In this document: piece by piece, positions 1 to 12,039 of the stretch
Layout of the letters: each line of letters opens with the position of its first letter
Position numbering within the stretch: position 1 is the stretch's first letter
DNA from: Eublepharis macularius
Taxonomy: Eukaryota; Chordata; Lepidosauria; Squamata; Eublepharidae
Direction: 5' to 3'
Assembly (NCBI RefSeq): GCF_028583425.1
Contig: NC_072798.1
Location: 12,774,501-12,838,500 of the forward strand
DNA: 64,000 nucleotides
The notes under the pieces: model-generated
Seen by the model: the letters and a program-made list of their open reading frames with translations, nothing else
The model's database searches: none
What the model was told of the DNA's origin: nothing
Position numbers and translations under genes: made by a program

Positions 1-101
1 TCAGAAATGGGCTCTGATGAACCCTCGGTTCGCGAACCACGAACCAACCCAGTTCGTGTTGAACTTTGGTTCATATTTCGGTTCGTGCCCATCTCTAGTA
101 G
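1..101. mobile_element. hAT MITE fragment, GGTTC-rich family (F3), cut by window edge
   Basis: Ends CGGTTCGTGCCCATCTCTA with repeated GGTTC/GAACC words, matching the right ends of the complete copies at 8652..9076 and 52197..52541. The left part lies outside the window. Confidence 0.75.
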
Positions 102-1018
102 GCATATAAAACAGACAGCATAATAGTTAAACCACTTCAATAAAACATCGTGGCATTCTTATTGCACAATCCCTCTATGCACAAAGGTCTTCAAAATGTA
201 AGGCCAAAGGCTTTAGAATTCAGATGATCTCAAGAGTCCACTGGGCAGATTTATGTAGGAGGAGGTGAGAAATTGTTTAAGGATTTAAAGGACAAAGCCG
301 GCACTTGGATTGAGCCTGGAAAGAAAATGGGAGCCAGGGTAGTTGGTACGAGATCATTGCCGCAAGCCTCCCCTTAACTTTTTGGTTCTGACATTCTGGA
401 ACAGTAGAAGTTTCTGGACAACATTCAGCATGCTGGACACAGATGGGCAAAACACGAAAAGTATTGGCTTTGCAAAATTCTCCTTGTGATTCTCTTTTGA
501 GAGAAAGGCTCTGCTTAACAGATTGTACAACATATTTACTAGGAACAACCAACTTCTTGAAGCTAGAAGTGTATTTTCCATTCAGGACAGCCACTTCACA
601 GATGGCCAGACTATATAACAAGCCATGGGGCAGTTATGGCTTTGCAGTAATGCAGCATGTGCACATGGGTGTGCGGTGCATGATGTGCAGTCTCCAGGAG
701 AGAGAGGTCACATTAAAAGTGTGGATTCTCTTTTTTTCTTACATCTCAGAAACATTTTTTCTTTTCCTTTGGAGTGAGTCAAAAGCCTGCTTTTGAAGAA
801 AAGTTCTGTACGATTCCAAAACTCCCACTTCACGTAATCTAAAGTTGAGCCAATAAAAGGGACTGATTATTTCTGTGATGTTAATACAAACATACGTTGT
901 ATAAGGACCTTGTAGTTAGAATTGTCTAATATTTTCTGGGGAGTCTTCTGACCTCTAGTGGTGATGTTGAGTAGTTTGTTTTGGAAACATTTTCTTGCTG
1001 ATCCACTGTGAGTGTTTA
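102..1018. other. No recognisable gene or repeat
   Basis: Moderately AT-rich unique-looking sequence. Short ORFs on both strands show no family motif, splice pattern or repeat signature that I recognise. Confidence 0.4.
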
Positions 1019-1197
1019 AAGTGCTGTAAAGTCGCAGCAAACTTATAGTAACCCCATAGGGGTTTTAAGGTAGGAGAGGTAGTTTGCCATTGCCTGCCTC
1101 TGCATAGCAACCCTGTATTTCCCTGGTGGTTTCTCTAACTGGGGCTGCTGCTGACCTGCTTAACTTCCAAGATCAGACAAGGTTAGGTATACGTCGC
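1019..1197 (-). mobile_element. 5S rRNA-derived SINE (SINE3 type), antisense
   Basis: Matches the reverse of the copy at 25440..25660: GTTTGCCATTGCCTGCCTCT, ATAGCAACCCTG, and then the reverse of the 5S rRNA-like GAAGCTAAGCAGGGT block, here diverged. The 5S-like head lies at the right. Confidence 0.65.
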
Positions 1198-1497
1198 AAT
1201 TTCTATCAAGCTTACTTTAAACTATTTTAGACAATTTTGAGCTGCCAAAGTTGCTTTATCGAGAATGGCAGGGACAGGAGTACTTTAACCCTTTCTTCCT
1301 CTGCCATTTTCTTGCTAGAAAAATCCACTCTAAGCTGTGTTTAATCCTCCTCGGGAAAACTTACAAATACTTGGCTCCCCGCCCCCCAGTAAAGGTAAAA
1401 ACAGAAGAAAGGTTAAAGTTTCCTCTCTCCTCCTTGATAAAGCAATCTTGGCAGTTTGCTTTGCCAATGAAAAAATGATGGTTATAATTTGTTCATT

Positions 1498-2105
1498 TAT
1501 CTGCTTCATGTATACCTCACCTTTCTCCCCCCACCCCCGGAGGGGATCCAAACCGCATTACACCATCCTCTCCTTCATTTTATCCTCACAACAGTCCTGA
1601 GAGACTGTAAGAGTCGAACCACATGATACGAATTACACGAGACCGAGCAAGTGTCAGGAGTCCTGTCTTACCCCAAATGCCCTTGTCCAGCATTCTATCG
1701 ATGAGCACGTGTCCTGGTCCAGGCACGCATTCAAACATTTTTGCTCCAGTGTAGCCGCGATGGCGAGTGTACACGGTCACGATCAGTAAGTCGGCAATGC
1801 AAAGCATCCTTATTTCCTATATCTTCTGCTTCCTATCTCTGCAAAGTAGAGATGCATGAGGGGATATCTTGGAGGTACGCGGAGAAAACCCATGCCACCG
1901 CGAACACGGGTTCGATGGAGGTCCTGCAGTCCTGGTTCATGTAGTTGAAAACAATGTTGGAACACATGTAAGTTTGTTTTCATGTCATTTGCGTGTAATT
2001 CGTATCGTGTGGTTCGGCTCTGAGTGTGTGACTTGGCCCAAGGGATCCCAGCAATCTTTCATGGCAGAGCAGAGATTCAAAGATGGGCACCACATCCTAC
2101 TAAGG
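1498..2105 (-). mobile_element. tRNA-SINE interrupted by an inverted-repeat MITE
   Basis: The left part (CCTTCATTTTATCCTCACAA) and right part (GTGTGTGACTTGGCCCAAGG) read as one antisense SINE. The insert at about 1613..2024 has terminal inverted repeats of about 28 bp, GAGTCGAACCACATGATACG against GAGCCGAACCACACGATACG. No clean target duplication is visible, because the left SINE flank has decayed. Confidence 0.6.
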
Positions 2106-2462
2106 TTGTTGTGAGGATGCCAGGCAACTCTCAAAAGACTTTGCTTCAGGAGTTAAAGTTCTTTATTGGTACTGCCCGTTTCATGCTCTCACACCATCCT
2201 TGCGAGGAATGACAGTTAAAGAAAAGTTCAAAGCAGATAAAAGGTTGCCTGTGGTTACTTCTACCCCCTCCTTCTACTAGTCTTTTGACTCTACAAGCAG
2301 GTTGAATGATTCATAGACGTCTCAAGGTGAGGTTTCCAGGCTAGGGAGAGATTACAGCAGGAATCAGCAGGAATCAGCAACCACTTCCGTTCTTAGTTTC
2401 CCAGCCCCCAACGGCATCAGTTTTAGCTGCAGAAATATGACAGGTAATCCTGAGCACCTGAA

Positions 2463-2681
2463 CAGTTGCCAACGTCCACATGGGGCCTGGATATCTCCTG
2501 GAATTACAACTGATCACCAGACAACAGAGCTCAGTTCCCCTGGAGAAAAAATGGCTGCTTTGGAGGGTGTATTGTATGGAATTATCCCTTGTGGAGGTGC
2601 CGCCCATCCACAAACCCCACCCTCCCCAGGCTCCACCCCCAAAATCTCCAGGAATTTCCCAACCGAGAGCAGGCAACCATA
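2463..2681. mobile_element. hAT MITE, 220-bp family (F1), diverged
   Basis: Carries the F1 core: CCTGGAATTACAACTGATC, AAAATGGCTGCTTTGGAGGG, CCACCCCCAAAATCTCCAGG. The ends are degraded (CAGTTGCCAAC and GGCAACCATA). No clear target duplication. Confidence 0.7.
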
Positions 2682-2856
2682 GATCCTACTCTACCACCCT
2701 AACCACCATACCACACGAGGAAGAAATAATAATGTGTAGCTGATGTCTTAGTTTATCTGTAATTCTTCATATGTAGTCATTTCTATACCTGCCAGTTTAC
2801 AGAAATTGAAGCCTTCCTCCAGCCCATGTGACCATCTCTTGCTTATCTCTGGCCCA

Positions 2857-3041
2857 AACAAACAAACAAACGAACGAACAAATGACCGACCGACCGACCG
2901 ACCGACCGACCGACCGACCGACCGAATGAACAAACAAACAAACAAACAAACAAACAAACAAACAAACAAACAAACAAACAAACAAACAAACAAACAAACA
3001 AACAAACAAACAAACAAACAAACAAACAAACAAACAAACAA
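2857..3041. repeat. Compound microsatellite (AAAC)n/(CGAC)n/(AAAC)n
   Basis: About 185 bp. AACA/AACG repeats are followed by about ten CGAC units and then about 28 AAAC units. It opens repeat ORFs on both strands (NKQT and VCLF types) that are not genes. Confidence 0.97.
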
Positions 3042-3510
3042 AGTCTTGTACACTCTGCCAGCAGCCTGCTTGCAATTCACCTGTTCAACTTGTATATTTG
3101 CTCGAGCAAATGCTACAAATCTATACCATGGTCACTGACACATTGACTCACTGAACAAGGAATAAAACTTCCCTTTCTGTTTAGTTAGAAGCACTCAGAT
3201 TGGAGTCTGAATAACTGATGGCGACGATTGGGAGAGGCATAACGTCCCTTGTGGATGCTTCAGCATACATCAAATATTAATCTGGTAGATGATTCATTAT
3301 ATACACTAAATTAAAATGTAGACGATCCATTTTTCAACTGCCTCCTGCAGCTATGTCTTCAGTTGCAGTTTGATGTGCGTGCATTAGATGTGTGGCATAG
3401 TGGTTAGGGTGGAGGCAATCACTCTTAGCATGAACACTTTCACAGGGCTGTTATGAGGTCAAAACGAAGAGGTGGGGAAGAACTAGGTACCTGACCTCCT
3501 TGGTGGAAGG

Positions 3511-4435
3511 TAGGGTTGCCAATCTTCAGGTGGGGCCTGGAAATCTTCCAAAATTATAACTGATCTTTAGACAAAAAAGAAAATGGCTGCTTTGGAGGGT
3601 GGACTCTATCATAGGTTGCCAGCCTCCAGGTGGTGGCTGAAGATCTCCTGGAATTACAACTGATCTTCAGGCCATAGAAATTAGTTCCTCTAGAGAAAAT
3701 TGATACGTAGGCTCCAGAAACCCAGTTAAAGGATCCCATGTTTGGGCCATTATTATAGGTGGTTGTGAGCTCGTTCTGCTGGCTGGTGTGTGTGCAGGAG
3801 AGAAAATAATAAAATCATACACTTGCTTTATATTTAGAAAAGAAATGAGAGTTCTTTATTGTAGGAACTCCATATTCTGATAGAAAAGGAGGAGAAACAG
3901 ATCCTAACTACCTATCTAGTCTAAGGATGGACATGGATGGCAGGACAAGTCCTGCATCCATGCTGCCAAGATGGAGGGATGAGAAGGAGAGAGGTGTTGC
4001 CTGGAACAATGTCAGAAAGAGAAGAAGTGAGAGGGAGGAAGTCAGGAGGAAGAAATCCTGAGAATAGCAATCTACATATCAAAGGATAGTCAGAGCAGTA
4101 AACAGTAAACAGAGTGCCCTGACCTCTTTATCCTTCTAACTCTGGTTTGTCCCCCTCTGAAACCTGAGGAAAGAGAGAGCACTGAATCCTCCTATTCCAA
4201 CAAGGCCTCTTTGGAGGGTGAAATCTATGGCATTAGACCCCACTGTGGTCCTTCCCCTGCCCAAACTCCAGCCTCTCCATGCTCCACTCCCAAAATCTTC
4301 AGGAATTCCCCAGCCTGGACCTGGAAACCCTGTGGCATTATACCCTGCTGAGGTATCTCCCTTCCCCAAATCTTGCCCTTTCCAAATTCACCTCCCTCTC
4401 AAATCTCCAGGATTTTTCCAACCTGGAGTTGCCTA
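3511..4435. mobile_element. Cluster of F1 MITE fragments split by an LTR-like insert
   Basis: F1 fragments lie at about 3511..3612, 3613..3697, 4203..4340 and 4341..4435. An F1 copy stops near 3697 in GAGAAAAT and resumes near 4203 in CTTTGGAGGGTG. The intervening 500 bp begins TG, ends CA and contains CAATAAAG on the minus strand, so it may be an antisense solo LTR. Clean target duplications were not found. Confidence 0.5.
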
Positions 4436-4634
4436 AGGAAGGATAGGATCAAAGTAGATGAACATATTGTGCTTGCGGCTGCATTCCATAAAAGGTTTCA
4501 TTTGGAAGCAAAAGGGCAGGCCCAGGGCAGGTTCGTACCAATCATTGGGCAAACCTAGATAAATGTGGTTTCATTTCTGGGGCCTTTCAAAAGCAAACCA
4601 ACGAAATCCACTTGCCAGTTCAAGGAGGCGCTCT

Positions 4635-4858
4635 TAGGGTTGCCAGCCTCCAGGTTGTGGCTGGAGATCTCCTGGAATTACAACTGGTCTCCAGGCCACA
4701 GAGATCAGTTCACCTGAAGAAAATGACTATTTTGGGGGGTGGACTCTATGGAATTATGCCAAGGTCCTTTCCCTCCCCAAACCCCACTTTCTCCAGGTTT
4801 CTCCAGGTTTCACCCCCTAGATCTCCAGGAATTTCCCAACTTGGAGCTGGCAACCCTA
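4635..4858. mobile_element. hAT MITE F1, complete, perfect 8-bp TSD
   Basis: A 224-bp element from TAGGGTTGCC to GGCAACCCTA, flanked on both sides by GGCGCTCT. Perfect terminal inverted repeats and an 8-bp duplication identify an hAT-type non-autonomous transposon. This copy defines the family for the window. Confidence 0.92.
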
Positions 4859-4866
4859 GGCGCTCT

Positions 4867-5204
4867 AGATCTCATTGATTGCAAGAGCTTCACATGCTTA
4901 ACTGGACCCACTTTTGTGAACTGATAATTTATGTCTGAACAAAATGTTCTGTGAAATATTGAGATTGTTGGCTGGGAAGTATATTCTTGCCCTGTTTACT
5001 CATGCTTTCCCCTCTCCAGGAATGGACCGGGAGGCCAAAGCAGCCCTGGAAAAGGCCACGCTCCCTCCTGCCATCCCCTCCCCTTCCCTGATGGAAGAGC
5101 ACAGAGCCAAACAGAGAAGGAAGCAACTGCTGTGCCCATGCTCTTCCACAGAGGCTGAAATTGGGCAGTGCCATGCGTTACGCATTGGGCTAGCTTCAAT
5201 ACAC
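4867..5204. other. No recognisable gene or repeat
   Basis: Short overlapping ORFs occur on both strands, but none shows a known domain, splice signals or repeat homology. Confidence 0.35.
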
Positions 5205-5505
5205 GCTAGGCTCCTAGAGTCTCTAATCCTATTGGTGGTTTCTTGTTGGCAGCAGCCAACCGGTCCTCTTGAATGAAGACCAATCATGATCTTGTAAAAA
5301 TGTTATTATGTATATAGTTAAATCAAGGATTCTAGTTATGTGTGTTCTATTGGTTGTTATGTAATAGGGGCGTGGCTTATGTGTATATATTTGGCTTCTG
5401 TTGGGCCTGTTCCTCCGTCTGTCTGTTCTCACTCAATAAAGATGTTGAATTGAACCTCTGGTCTCAATACATAATACCATGCCCATTCTTCTCCAAGCTG
5501 ACCAT
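5205..5505 (+). mobile_element. LTR-like sequence (candidate solo LTR)
   Basis: Signals are ordered as in an LTR: CTATTGGTTG (CCAAT-like), GTGTATATATTTGG (TATA-like), then CTCACTCAATAAAG (polyadenylation signal) with a short U5-like tail. Ends and target duplication are not resolved, and no coding region is attached. Confidence 0.4.
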
Positions 5506-6230
5506 ACCATGTCCAGGCTGGTAGTGAAAAGCTATACACTCTTGTGCTTCTCCTTGCCAGCTCCACTGTGGGGGTGGGCAGACTGGAGGCAGCGCCCACC
5601 AGGATTTTTCTATGGAAAAAGAAATAGCCAATCCACCCACCCTCCTCTCTCTCCCTTTGCAGCCTCCCCTGTGCTGCATTTTACTTTGAAGTCTCCTAGG
5701 GGCGGAATGCTATCCATCTTTTTATTGATTTAAATCATTTCACCACTTTTCCTTCTTGCAATCAAATCATTTCACCACGTTTCCTGTTTGCAATCATTTC
5801 ACCACTTTTCCCTCTTGCAATCAATATATATATATATATATTTTACACGAGCAGCCTCTCCCCCTTCTCCAGACCCAAAGTGACAGGGCAGCAGCTGGGA
5901 GGGAAGGGGGCAAAAACACTGGAGGAGGAGGCGACTCGACGGAGCGAGCCGACGGAGCACGTGCACACACGCACGCACGAGGGTGAAAAAGTGTTGGGGA
6001 GGTGAACAGCCGGCGCATGCCTCTGTGCATGTGTGACAGCTCGCTTGGTTGGCCTCGGGGAGCTGCGCATGTGACTGTGGGTGGGGACAGCGGGGGAACT
6101 GGGGAGGAAGGGAAGGAATGGCCGGGAAAAGGCCAGGTGCCACTGCTGCTTGTTGTGCCATGTACTTCACCATGGTATATATTTTAAGGAGAGACATATA
6201 TCTCAGCAGGTCCCATACAACAGTGGTTCC
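5476..6230. other. GC-rich unassigned stretch with a short tandem repeat
   Basis: Three imperfect units of about 31 bp containing AATCATTTCACCACNTTTCC lie at about 5735..5822, followed by (AT)n at 5823..5841. From about 5860 to 6160 the sequence is GC-rich with many CpGs. No ORF has a recognisable product. Confidence 0.4.
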
Positions 6231-6290
6231 CAACCTTTTCAGTATGGTCGTCCACAAGTCCATATTTACTTGTTATGGGGACTCATCTAG
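6231..6290. mobile_element. Charlie-type hAT terminus fragment
   Basis: Begins CAGTGGTTCCCAACCTTTTC, the terminal motif of many older vertebrate hAT/Charlie elements. A similar inverted end lies at about 7376..7450 (reverse of CAGTGTTTCCCAGCCGGTGA) and another at about 13165..13235. Confidence 0.5.
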
Positions 6291-6770
6291 GGCTGGACCA
6301 AGAGATCGAGAAGGAGTGGGGGGTAGGGGCGGGGTTGAGGAGTTCTGGGAAGATGGCACATGTTGGTAACAAGGTGGGTGGTAAGTGGGTGACAAATGGC
6401 TCAACACATCTCCCAGATCAGGGAGACACTGCAGGGGCTGGGAAAGAGGTTGGGCCTATATTGAACACACCTCTTTCTCTCCTTCTCTCACTTCTGCATG
6501 TGCTGAACAGCTCCCACCTTCTTCCCAGCCTTTCCCCCCCTTTTCCAGCTACTATTTCAGTTACTAGTTGGCTGACAGCATTTCCGCCCTCCTTATTGTC
6601 ACAGAGGGGAAGGGCAAGGGGAGAATGAGGGAAGCCGGCAAAGAAGAAGAGGAGAGAAAGAGAAGCGTGCAAAGGGCAGGAGCTGCCTTAAGGGACTGCT
6701 TTCAAACAGAAGTACAGGCAAGAGAGTATCACGACATCAGGTATCGAAGAAAACACTGAAAAAAGTGAAA

Positions 6771-7375
6771 TCTTACTAAGCACAGTCCTTTACAATACAC
6801 CCAAATCTTATACAAAATAAATAGCAAATGTAATGAAATGTACAAATAAATTTGTTAGGTTACAGCTTATGTACAATTCATTGTAGTAGTTACATGTCAT
6901 CTGGATTGGTGCTTAGTCTCTGTATTGACCAAGAACCACCTCTTTAAAGTGCTATATGCCAGTAAACCATTCATATATATATTACGTTCTTCTTTGCATC
7001 TTTTATGTTATTTACAGTAAAATGCCAGTGCTTGGAGTTCAATCAGAACGTCATCAACATATTGCACAAATCCAGTGAGACAGAACTAGTTACAGAAAGG
7101 TTGATTAAAATGCTAGCTTCTCCATGGTTCATTCAGAATAGAAAAGTAATTTCAATAGTTCATATTCAAACTATTCTTTATTGAGGCAAGTTGCCTGATG
7201 AAGATTCCACAATGCATTGTATGAGAAACCCTGGAAGGTCTTTTTTCTGACGGGTTGTCTAGATCAAGAATCCCGTTTCAAGAAGTTTCTTTCTCAAAGA
7301 CATGCCATATTCAGCCATCTCATTCAAGCATACAGATAGTCATGGTTTATTCCTATCAATGAAAAGTGGAGTGAT
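6771..7375 (+). mobile_element. AT-rich, possibly Penelope-like remnant
   Basis: Mostly unassigned AT-rich sequence. At 7195..7227 CTGATGA...GAAAC encloses an ACAATGCATTGT palindrome, resembling the hammerhead core of Penelope-like elements. No ORF. Confidence 0.3.
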
Positions 7376-7692
7376 GGCTGGCCTGCGACCTGCTTTCAGA
7401 GGCATTGCAACTCACTTTTGTGTCCGGACTCACCGGCTGGGAAACACTGCCATACACCCTTAAAGCTGATGATAAGCCACAAGGTTATCCCAGTCCAGAA
7501 CTACTGTTCTATAATTCTATGTGGTTGTGTGCAAATGACCTAATTATGCGGATGAGAACATTCAAGAGGGATATTCCCACCCATTCAGCTCCTAGATTGG
7601 AGGAAAACTGCGGATCAGGTTGGAAAGACCCAAATGGTTAACCCCACCCATGTCGTTACATCATACCTTGCTGTGCGTACTGGGGAAAGGGG

Positions 7693-8000
7693 CTTTATTT
7701 ATTTTATTTATTTATGTCATTTATAGTCCGCCTTTCTCACTGTGACTCAAGACGGATTACATAGTGTGAGATTAGTACAATCAGTAGCAAGGACAAAGGT
7801 AGGCATTTCCATACAGTGTCAAGAACATTTCCATAAAAAATGTCATAGGATATTACAAAGACATTGCGTTAGCAAGGATCCAATATGGGGTTGAAGGACT
7901 GCTGAAACAGAACACAATCAGTTCTAGGATTGTCATTAAACAACATGAAGCACAGGTAGTATATAGGAGTACATATTTAAAGCAACAGATTTGCTTTACA
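7693..8000 (-). mobile_element. LINE 3' end, antisense
   Basis: Begins at the (TTTA)n tail and continues with the reverse of AAAGGCGGACTATAAATGAC, matching the plus-strand copies at 47466..47720 and 57930..58050. The style (three-prime ATAAATAAATA tail) fits an L2/CR1-like LINE. Confidence 0.65.
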
Positions 8001-8651
8001 GATTATGTAAATAATCTGCTTTACAGATTATGTAAGGCAGCATAATGGTGAAGTCTATGGTTCCTAACACATTAGTGAAACATCTGAGATCTGAAATGAA
8101 ATATCTGGAGATCTTTGATTTGGAACAGAAGGTAAACAGAAAATGACAATTTTTTTTTTGCAGTTTTGCATGTATCTATTGCTTGGGGGTTGTTTCGGTT
8201 GAAATGATTCAAAATGCTTTTTGTAGACATTGATAGTGTTTTCTTTTTTTGTAATGTAAAGTAGTTGGCGAAAATCATCATGGGACTGGTGGTCGCTAGA
8301 TGGCAGCACTTGAATGTTTTTTAAAACCATTGAGAAGGCATGCAGACTTCTCTCAAAATTATTTAGTGATGAGTACAAAATGTCCTGGATTTCCATTGTT
8401 TAATAAACCACAAGATTAATGGAGAACGGGTGCCGATCATAGAATATCAGCTGCTAATGAAATTTGAAAAAAGAGTCCAGCTGTTCTGCAAAAATACTTA
8501 CTGTGCAAATCCACCCAATATGTTTCCAATCATACAAGCTGCTCCTCTGCGAACTAGGAGCATTTTTCAAACCCAAAGAGATTTTTATTATGTAAAAATT
8601 TACTGCAACTCAGGAGAAAAATTGGTCATTTCTGTATCTGGGGAAGGATCC
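8001..8651. other. No recognisable gene or repeat
   Basis: AT-rich unique-looking sequence; only short ORFs without known motifs. Confidence 0.35.
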
Positions 8652-9076
8652 TAGAGATGGGCACAAACTGAGGTACGAACCAAAATTCAGTACGAACCAG
8701 GCTGGTTCATGGTTCATGGACCAGCAGTTTGTCAGAGCCCATTTCTAATGAACCACCATGAACTTTAGGCTGGTTCATTTGGTTCATTTTTTGGTTCATC
8801 ACTGCAGACAACCTGGCGCCAATCAATAAGTTTCCTAGGCAACAGGGGATGGACTTCCTGCAGACCTTCTGCTGACCCAGAAGTGGCCTTCTGCTGGCCC
8901 GGAAGTAACCTTCTGTTGACCCGAAAGTGGTGATTTGCTGGCCCGGAAGTCACATTTTCACAAACCTAAATGAACCAATTCGTGAACTGGGACAGGTTTG
9001 TGAAAGTTCGTGGTTCATGAAATGTGATGAACCATGAACCACATGGTTCATTTTTTCCTATTCATGCCCATCTCTA
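8652..9076. mobile_element. hAT MITE F3, complete, 8-bp TSD
   Basis: A 425-bp element from TAGAGATGGGCACAAACTG to CATGCCCATCTCTA, flanked by AAGGATCC / GAGGATCC (7 of 8). Subterminal GGTTC/GAACC words are repeated many times at both ends, as expected for transposase-binding arrays. The centre has tandem CCCGGAAGT-type words. Confidence 0.9.
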
Positions 9077-9668
9077 GAGGATCCCAGTTCCTTACTGACT
9101 CCAGAATCAGTACTACAAGTTAAGAGCAATTATGGGCTATCAGGGGTTCTGCTGCTCCAATCTCAGGCCATTAGCACTCTGATGGACTTCTCCAGCCCAG
9201 AATCTTGTGTGTTTAAAAAATATATGACAAGCAGCTGCTGTCCAAAGTCACTTATTACAGATTTTAAGCCTCTACTGCTCACCAGTCATTGAATCTAATT
9301 TGATGACTTAGGCTGCAAACACAAAGAGAAACGGCATCTTGGGTTGTCAATTTTTCTAGCAAGCTAGCCTTGTAACTGCACTCAGAGTTGCCCAACTGTC
9401 CGGACTCTGGAGAAACATATCCTGTCCTTTTAATAGAGGCTTAATGTGTTGAAAGGGATAGCTGACACTTTTCATGGCAAGGAGGTAAATAACATCACCT
9501 GGTTAAAAAAAAAATCCAATCCAACTTCTGTTAAAAGAACAACAATTTTTTCCTCCAGGCCTGCTGGCCACCCTAAAATCTGACAGCTGCTTAACCTGCA
9601 AGACATCGTTTATCTCCATGCCATGACATTAAATGACCCATTAAGCAATTGTTAAAGGTGTAAGAGAT

Positions 9669-9850
9669 GCGTTAGCATAGTGGTTAAGTGGCTGGGCTGC
9701 GAATCAGCACTCTGCTGGTTTAAATCCCGCTACTGCCGTGAGTTCAGCAAGTGGCTTTGGGGGAACTATTATTCTCAGCCCCAACTCTCCAGCTGTATTG
9801 TTTAGAATTTGTTTAGAAGAGCAATATATAAGCTCAGTTGTTATTGTTAA
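9669..9850 (+). mobile_element. tRNA-derived SINE
   Basis: Head TAGCATAGTGGTTAAGTGGC (A box-like), B box-like GGTTTAAATCCC, and 3' end GCAATATATAAGCTCAGTTG with a TTG-type tail. Same subfamily as the antisense copy at 24584..24833. Confidence 0.75.
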
Positions 9851-9944
9851 GAGCAGAGCTTGCCATCTCTTCCCTTCTGAGCAAGCTGGTTCCTGAGTTT
9901 TCACCTGCCATTTTGCAAGCATGATTTACATAAAGCATGGTTAT

Positions 9945-10230
9945 TTACGTGCGGTGCCTGCCCTGAAGACTACTGCAATGTGCTCTGTGTAGGGCTGCCC
10001 TTGAAAACTGTCCCCAGTTTGTTCCATCTATACTGGCTCCCAGTTTGCTTCCAGGCTCAATTCAAGGTACTGGTTTTGACCTAAATGGCTTTAGGACAGC
10101 TTACTTTCTCCGATATGAACCTACCCATCCACTCCAGTCATCTTTGGAGGCCCTGCCTCAGGTGCCATCAGTGTGGCCTCATCTGTTAATCTGGAGATCA
10201 GGGCCCTGAAAAGTCAAGGCAGTAATTTCT
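9945..10230 (+). pseudogene. Decayed L2-type reverse transcriptase fragment
   Basis: The text GACTACTGCAATGTGCTC, then TGGCTCCCAGTTTGCTTCC, corresponds to the C-terminal L2 ORF2 signature (DYCNAL ... LHWLPV) with deletions and frameshifts. It is a non-functional LINE remnant. Confidence 0.6.
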
Positions 10231-10524
10231 ACAACTTGAGAAACATCCCAGATTTGCAGAAAGATCTGACATCTAAAACAAACAAACATTTTTTAAAAAA
10301 AACCCAAAATAATATAAGCAGTGCCTGTACCTTTAAGAAATGAATGCCCTCCGCCATTTTGGGTGTTGGTAAGCAAGCACAACAATATTGGCAGCCTTCA
10401 AGTTTTGGTTTCTGTTAGTAAAAGGCAGTGGAAGAGGGCAGGGCTCTTTCCAGGCCTGTTTGGGTCTGTGAGGGAGGACTCATCAGTGCTAGGTCCAGCA
10501 CCAACCACTGGCATGCCACTGCGT

Positions 10525-10732
10525 GAAAGACAGTGTGGTGGTGAGAGTTTCAAACTAGGTTCTGGGATACCCAGGACTGAATCCTCACGCTTCCATGGAA
10601 GCTCACTAGGTGACCTTGAGCCCAGCTAACCTACCTCACAGGGTTGTTGTGAGAATAAAATAAAGGAGAGCAGAATCCTGTAAGCTGCTTTGGGTCCCCA
10701 TTGTGGAGGAAGGTGTGATATAAATGAAGGCT
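10525..10732 (+). mobile_element. tRNA-derived SINE
   Basis: Contains CCTACCTCACAGGGTTGTTG and a 3' end GGTGTGATATAAATGAA typical of the lizard tRNA SINEs seen elsewhere here. Its tail is interrupted by the palindromic MITE that follows. Confidence 0.65.
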
Positions 10733-10878
10733 GATTCCGCACACATTGGATAATGCACTTCCAATCCTATTTAGAGATCATTTGGAACTGAATTTTTTGA
10801 GTGTGAAACAAAAATCCACTTCCAAACGATAGCTAAAGTGCATTGAAAGTGCATTATCCAACATGTGTGGAATCAGCT
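10733..10878. mobile_element. Palindromic MITE (F9)
   Basis: A near-perfect inverted repeat: GGCTGATTCCGCACACATTG pairs with the reverse of CCAACATGTGTGGAATCAGC, continuing through GATAATGCACTT. The same family is at 29571..29722. It sits in the tail of a SINE. Confidence 0.8.
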
Positions 10879-10914
10879 GAATAAATAATATAAATATAGC
10901 TGAATATGGGGGGC

Positions 10915-11350
10915 AAATAAAAGGCTGGTTGCTGGGTGGGTGAGAAAGAGAGAAGGAAAACACAAAAAGTTGCCAGGAGGAGGTAAAGAAAAAATAGTGT
11001 CGGGACGGGAGGGGGTTACAGGTGAAAGAGAGGTGCCCAGTGCAGTGTCTCCCACCATGCAACTGGGCCTGCTGGATGGCTTGTACCTCCCAAGCGGGCC
11101 ACAGTTTTCCAAGGTAGAAGAGGTTGCTGTGGGGAGAGAAGGAGTGAAAACTGAAGAAGGGTGGCAGATAAAAGCCTGGTTGGTGGGTGGGTGAGAAGGA
11201 GAGAAGGAAGCCGGGAAAGGTAGCCAAAAGGAGGTAAGTTGGCTAAGTTTGTTGTGGGGATGGATGGAAGGGTTGGAAGGAGAAAAGGAAGCTGGAAAAG
11301 GCAAGAAGCTATGGTGGCTGCTGGGAAAGGCAGAGGAAATAGCGGGGAAG
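10915..11350. repeat. Purine-rich direct repeats about 252 bp apart
   Basis: GGTGGGTGAGAAAGAGAGAA and GGTGGGTGAGAAGGAGAGAA, with similar downstream context (GCCAGGAGGAGGTAA / GCCAAAAGGAGGTAA), recur at about 10935 and 11187; a weaker third copy follows. The class is not recognised. Confidence 0.5.
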
Positions 11351-11985
11351 GGGAAAAATAAGATTCTTTTGCAAGTCCTGATGGTTCCTCCACTTGTTCT
11401 ATATCTATTTGTGTTTTTTGCTATTTTAGTATTTGGAATGTTTTAATGTTCGCCGCCATAGGGACCCTGATTTGGGTAGAAAGAAAGCATAGAAATGTTT
11501 TAACTAAAAATAATCACACTATTGAACGTTATTTAAAATGTTATTTATTATTATATGCATTTAAATACTATTTATTCCCAGAAGGATATCTTTGTGCAGC
11601 TTTCTCCTAAGCGAAGCGTATTCCATCTTGAGTTTTCCTGGACTGCTTTGTTTATTGTAGAAATTTTGGCTGGAAGCAGCTAACATCCCAGGCGATGCTC
11701 CCTTAAGATTCATGGCCCGTGGGACTGCGCCTGCCAGTTTTCCATGTTTGGGAAGGTTAATCACAACATGCCAGTCATCCCCACAAATTGATAAGGTGTT
11801 GGATGAAGGGGTTCTCTTGGCATGTCAGGCTGAAATGCTCAGATTTTTGGTCATGGGAATAGTGCCTGTTCCTGAATCTCTGCCTCCGAGCATCACCTAA
11901 TCATGCCAAAGCAAACTTGCAGGAGAGAATTGGAAGAGGCAGGAGGAAAAAAAATTATTAGCAGATGTTACAATGGCATGACAAT

Positions 11986-12039
11986 TCTTCTTCTTCTTCT
12001 TCTTCTTCTTCTTCTTCTTCTTCTTCTTCTTCTTCTTCT
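11986..12039. repeat. (CTT)n microsatellite
   Basis: About 18 TTC/CTT units in a row, preceded by CATGACAATT. Confidence 0.95.

Noticed and set aside
2857..3041. CRISPR-like array
   Set aside because: Pure tetranucleotide tandem repeat without spacers, in a vertebrate genome.
2748..3138. Repeat ORFs rich in VCLF or NKQT
   Set aside because: Translations of a tetranucleotide microsatellite.
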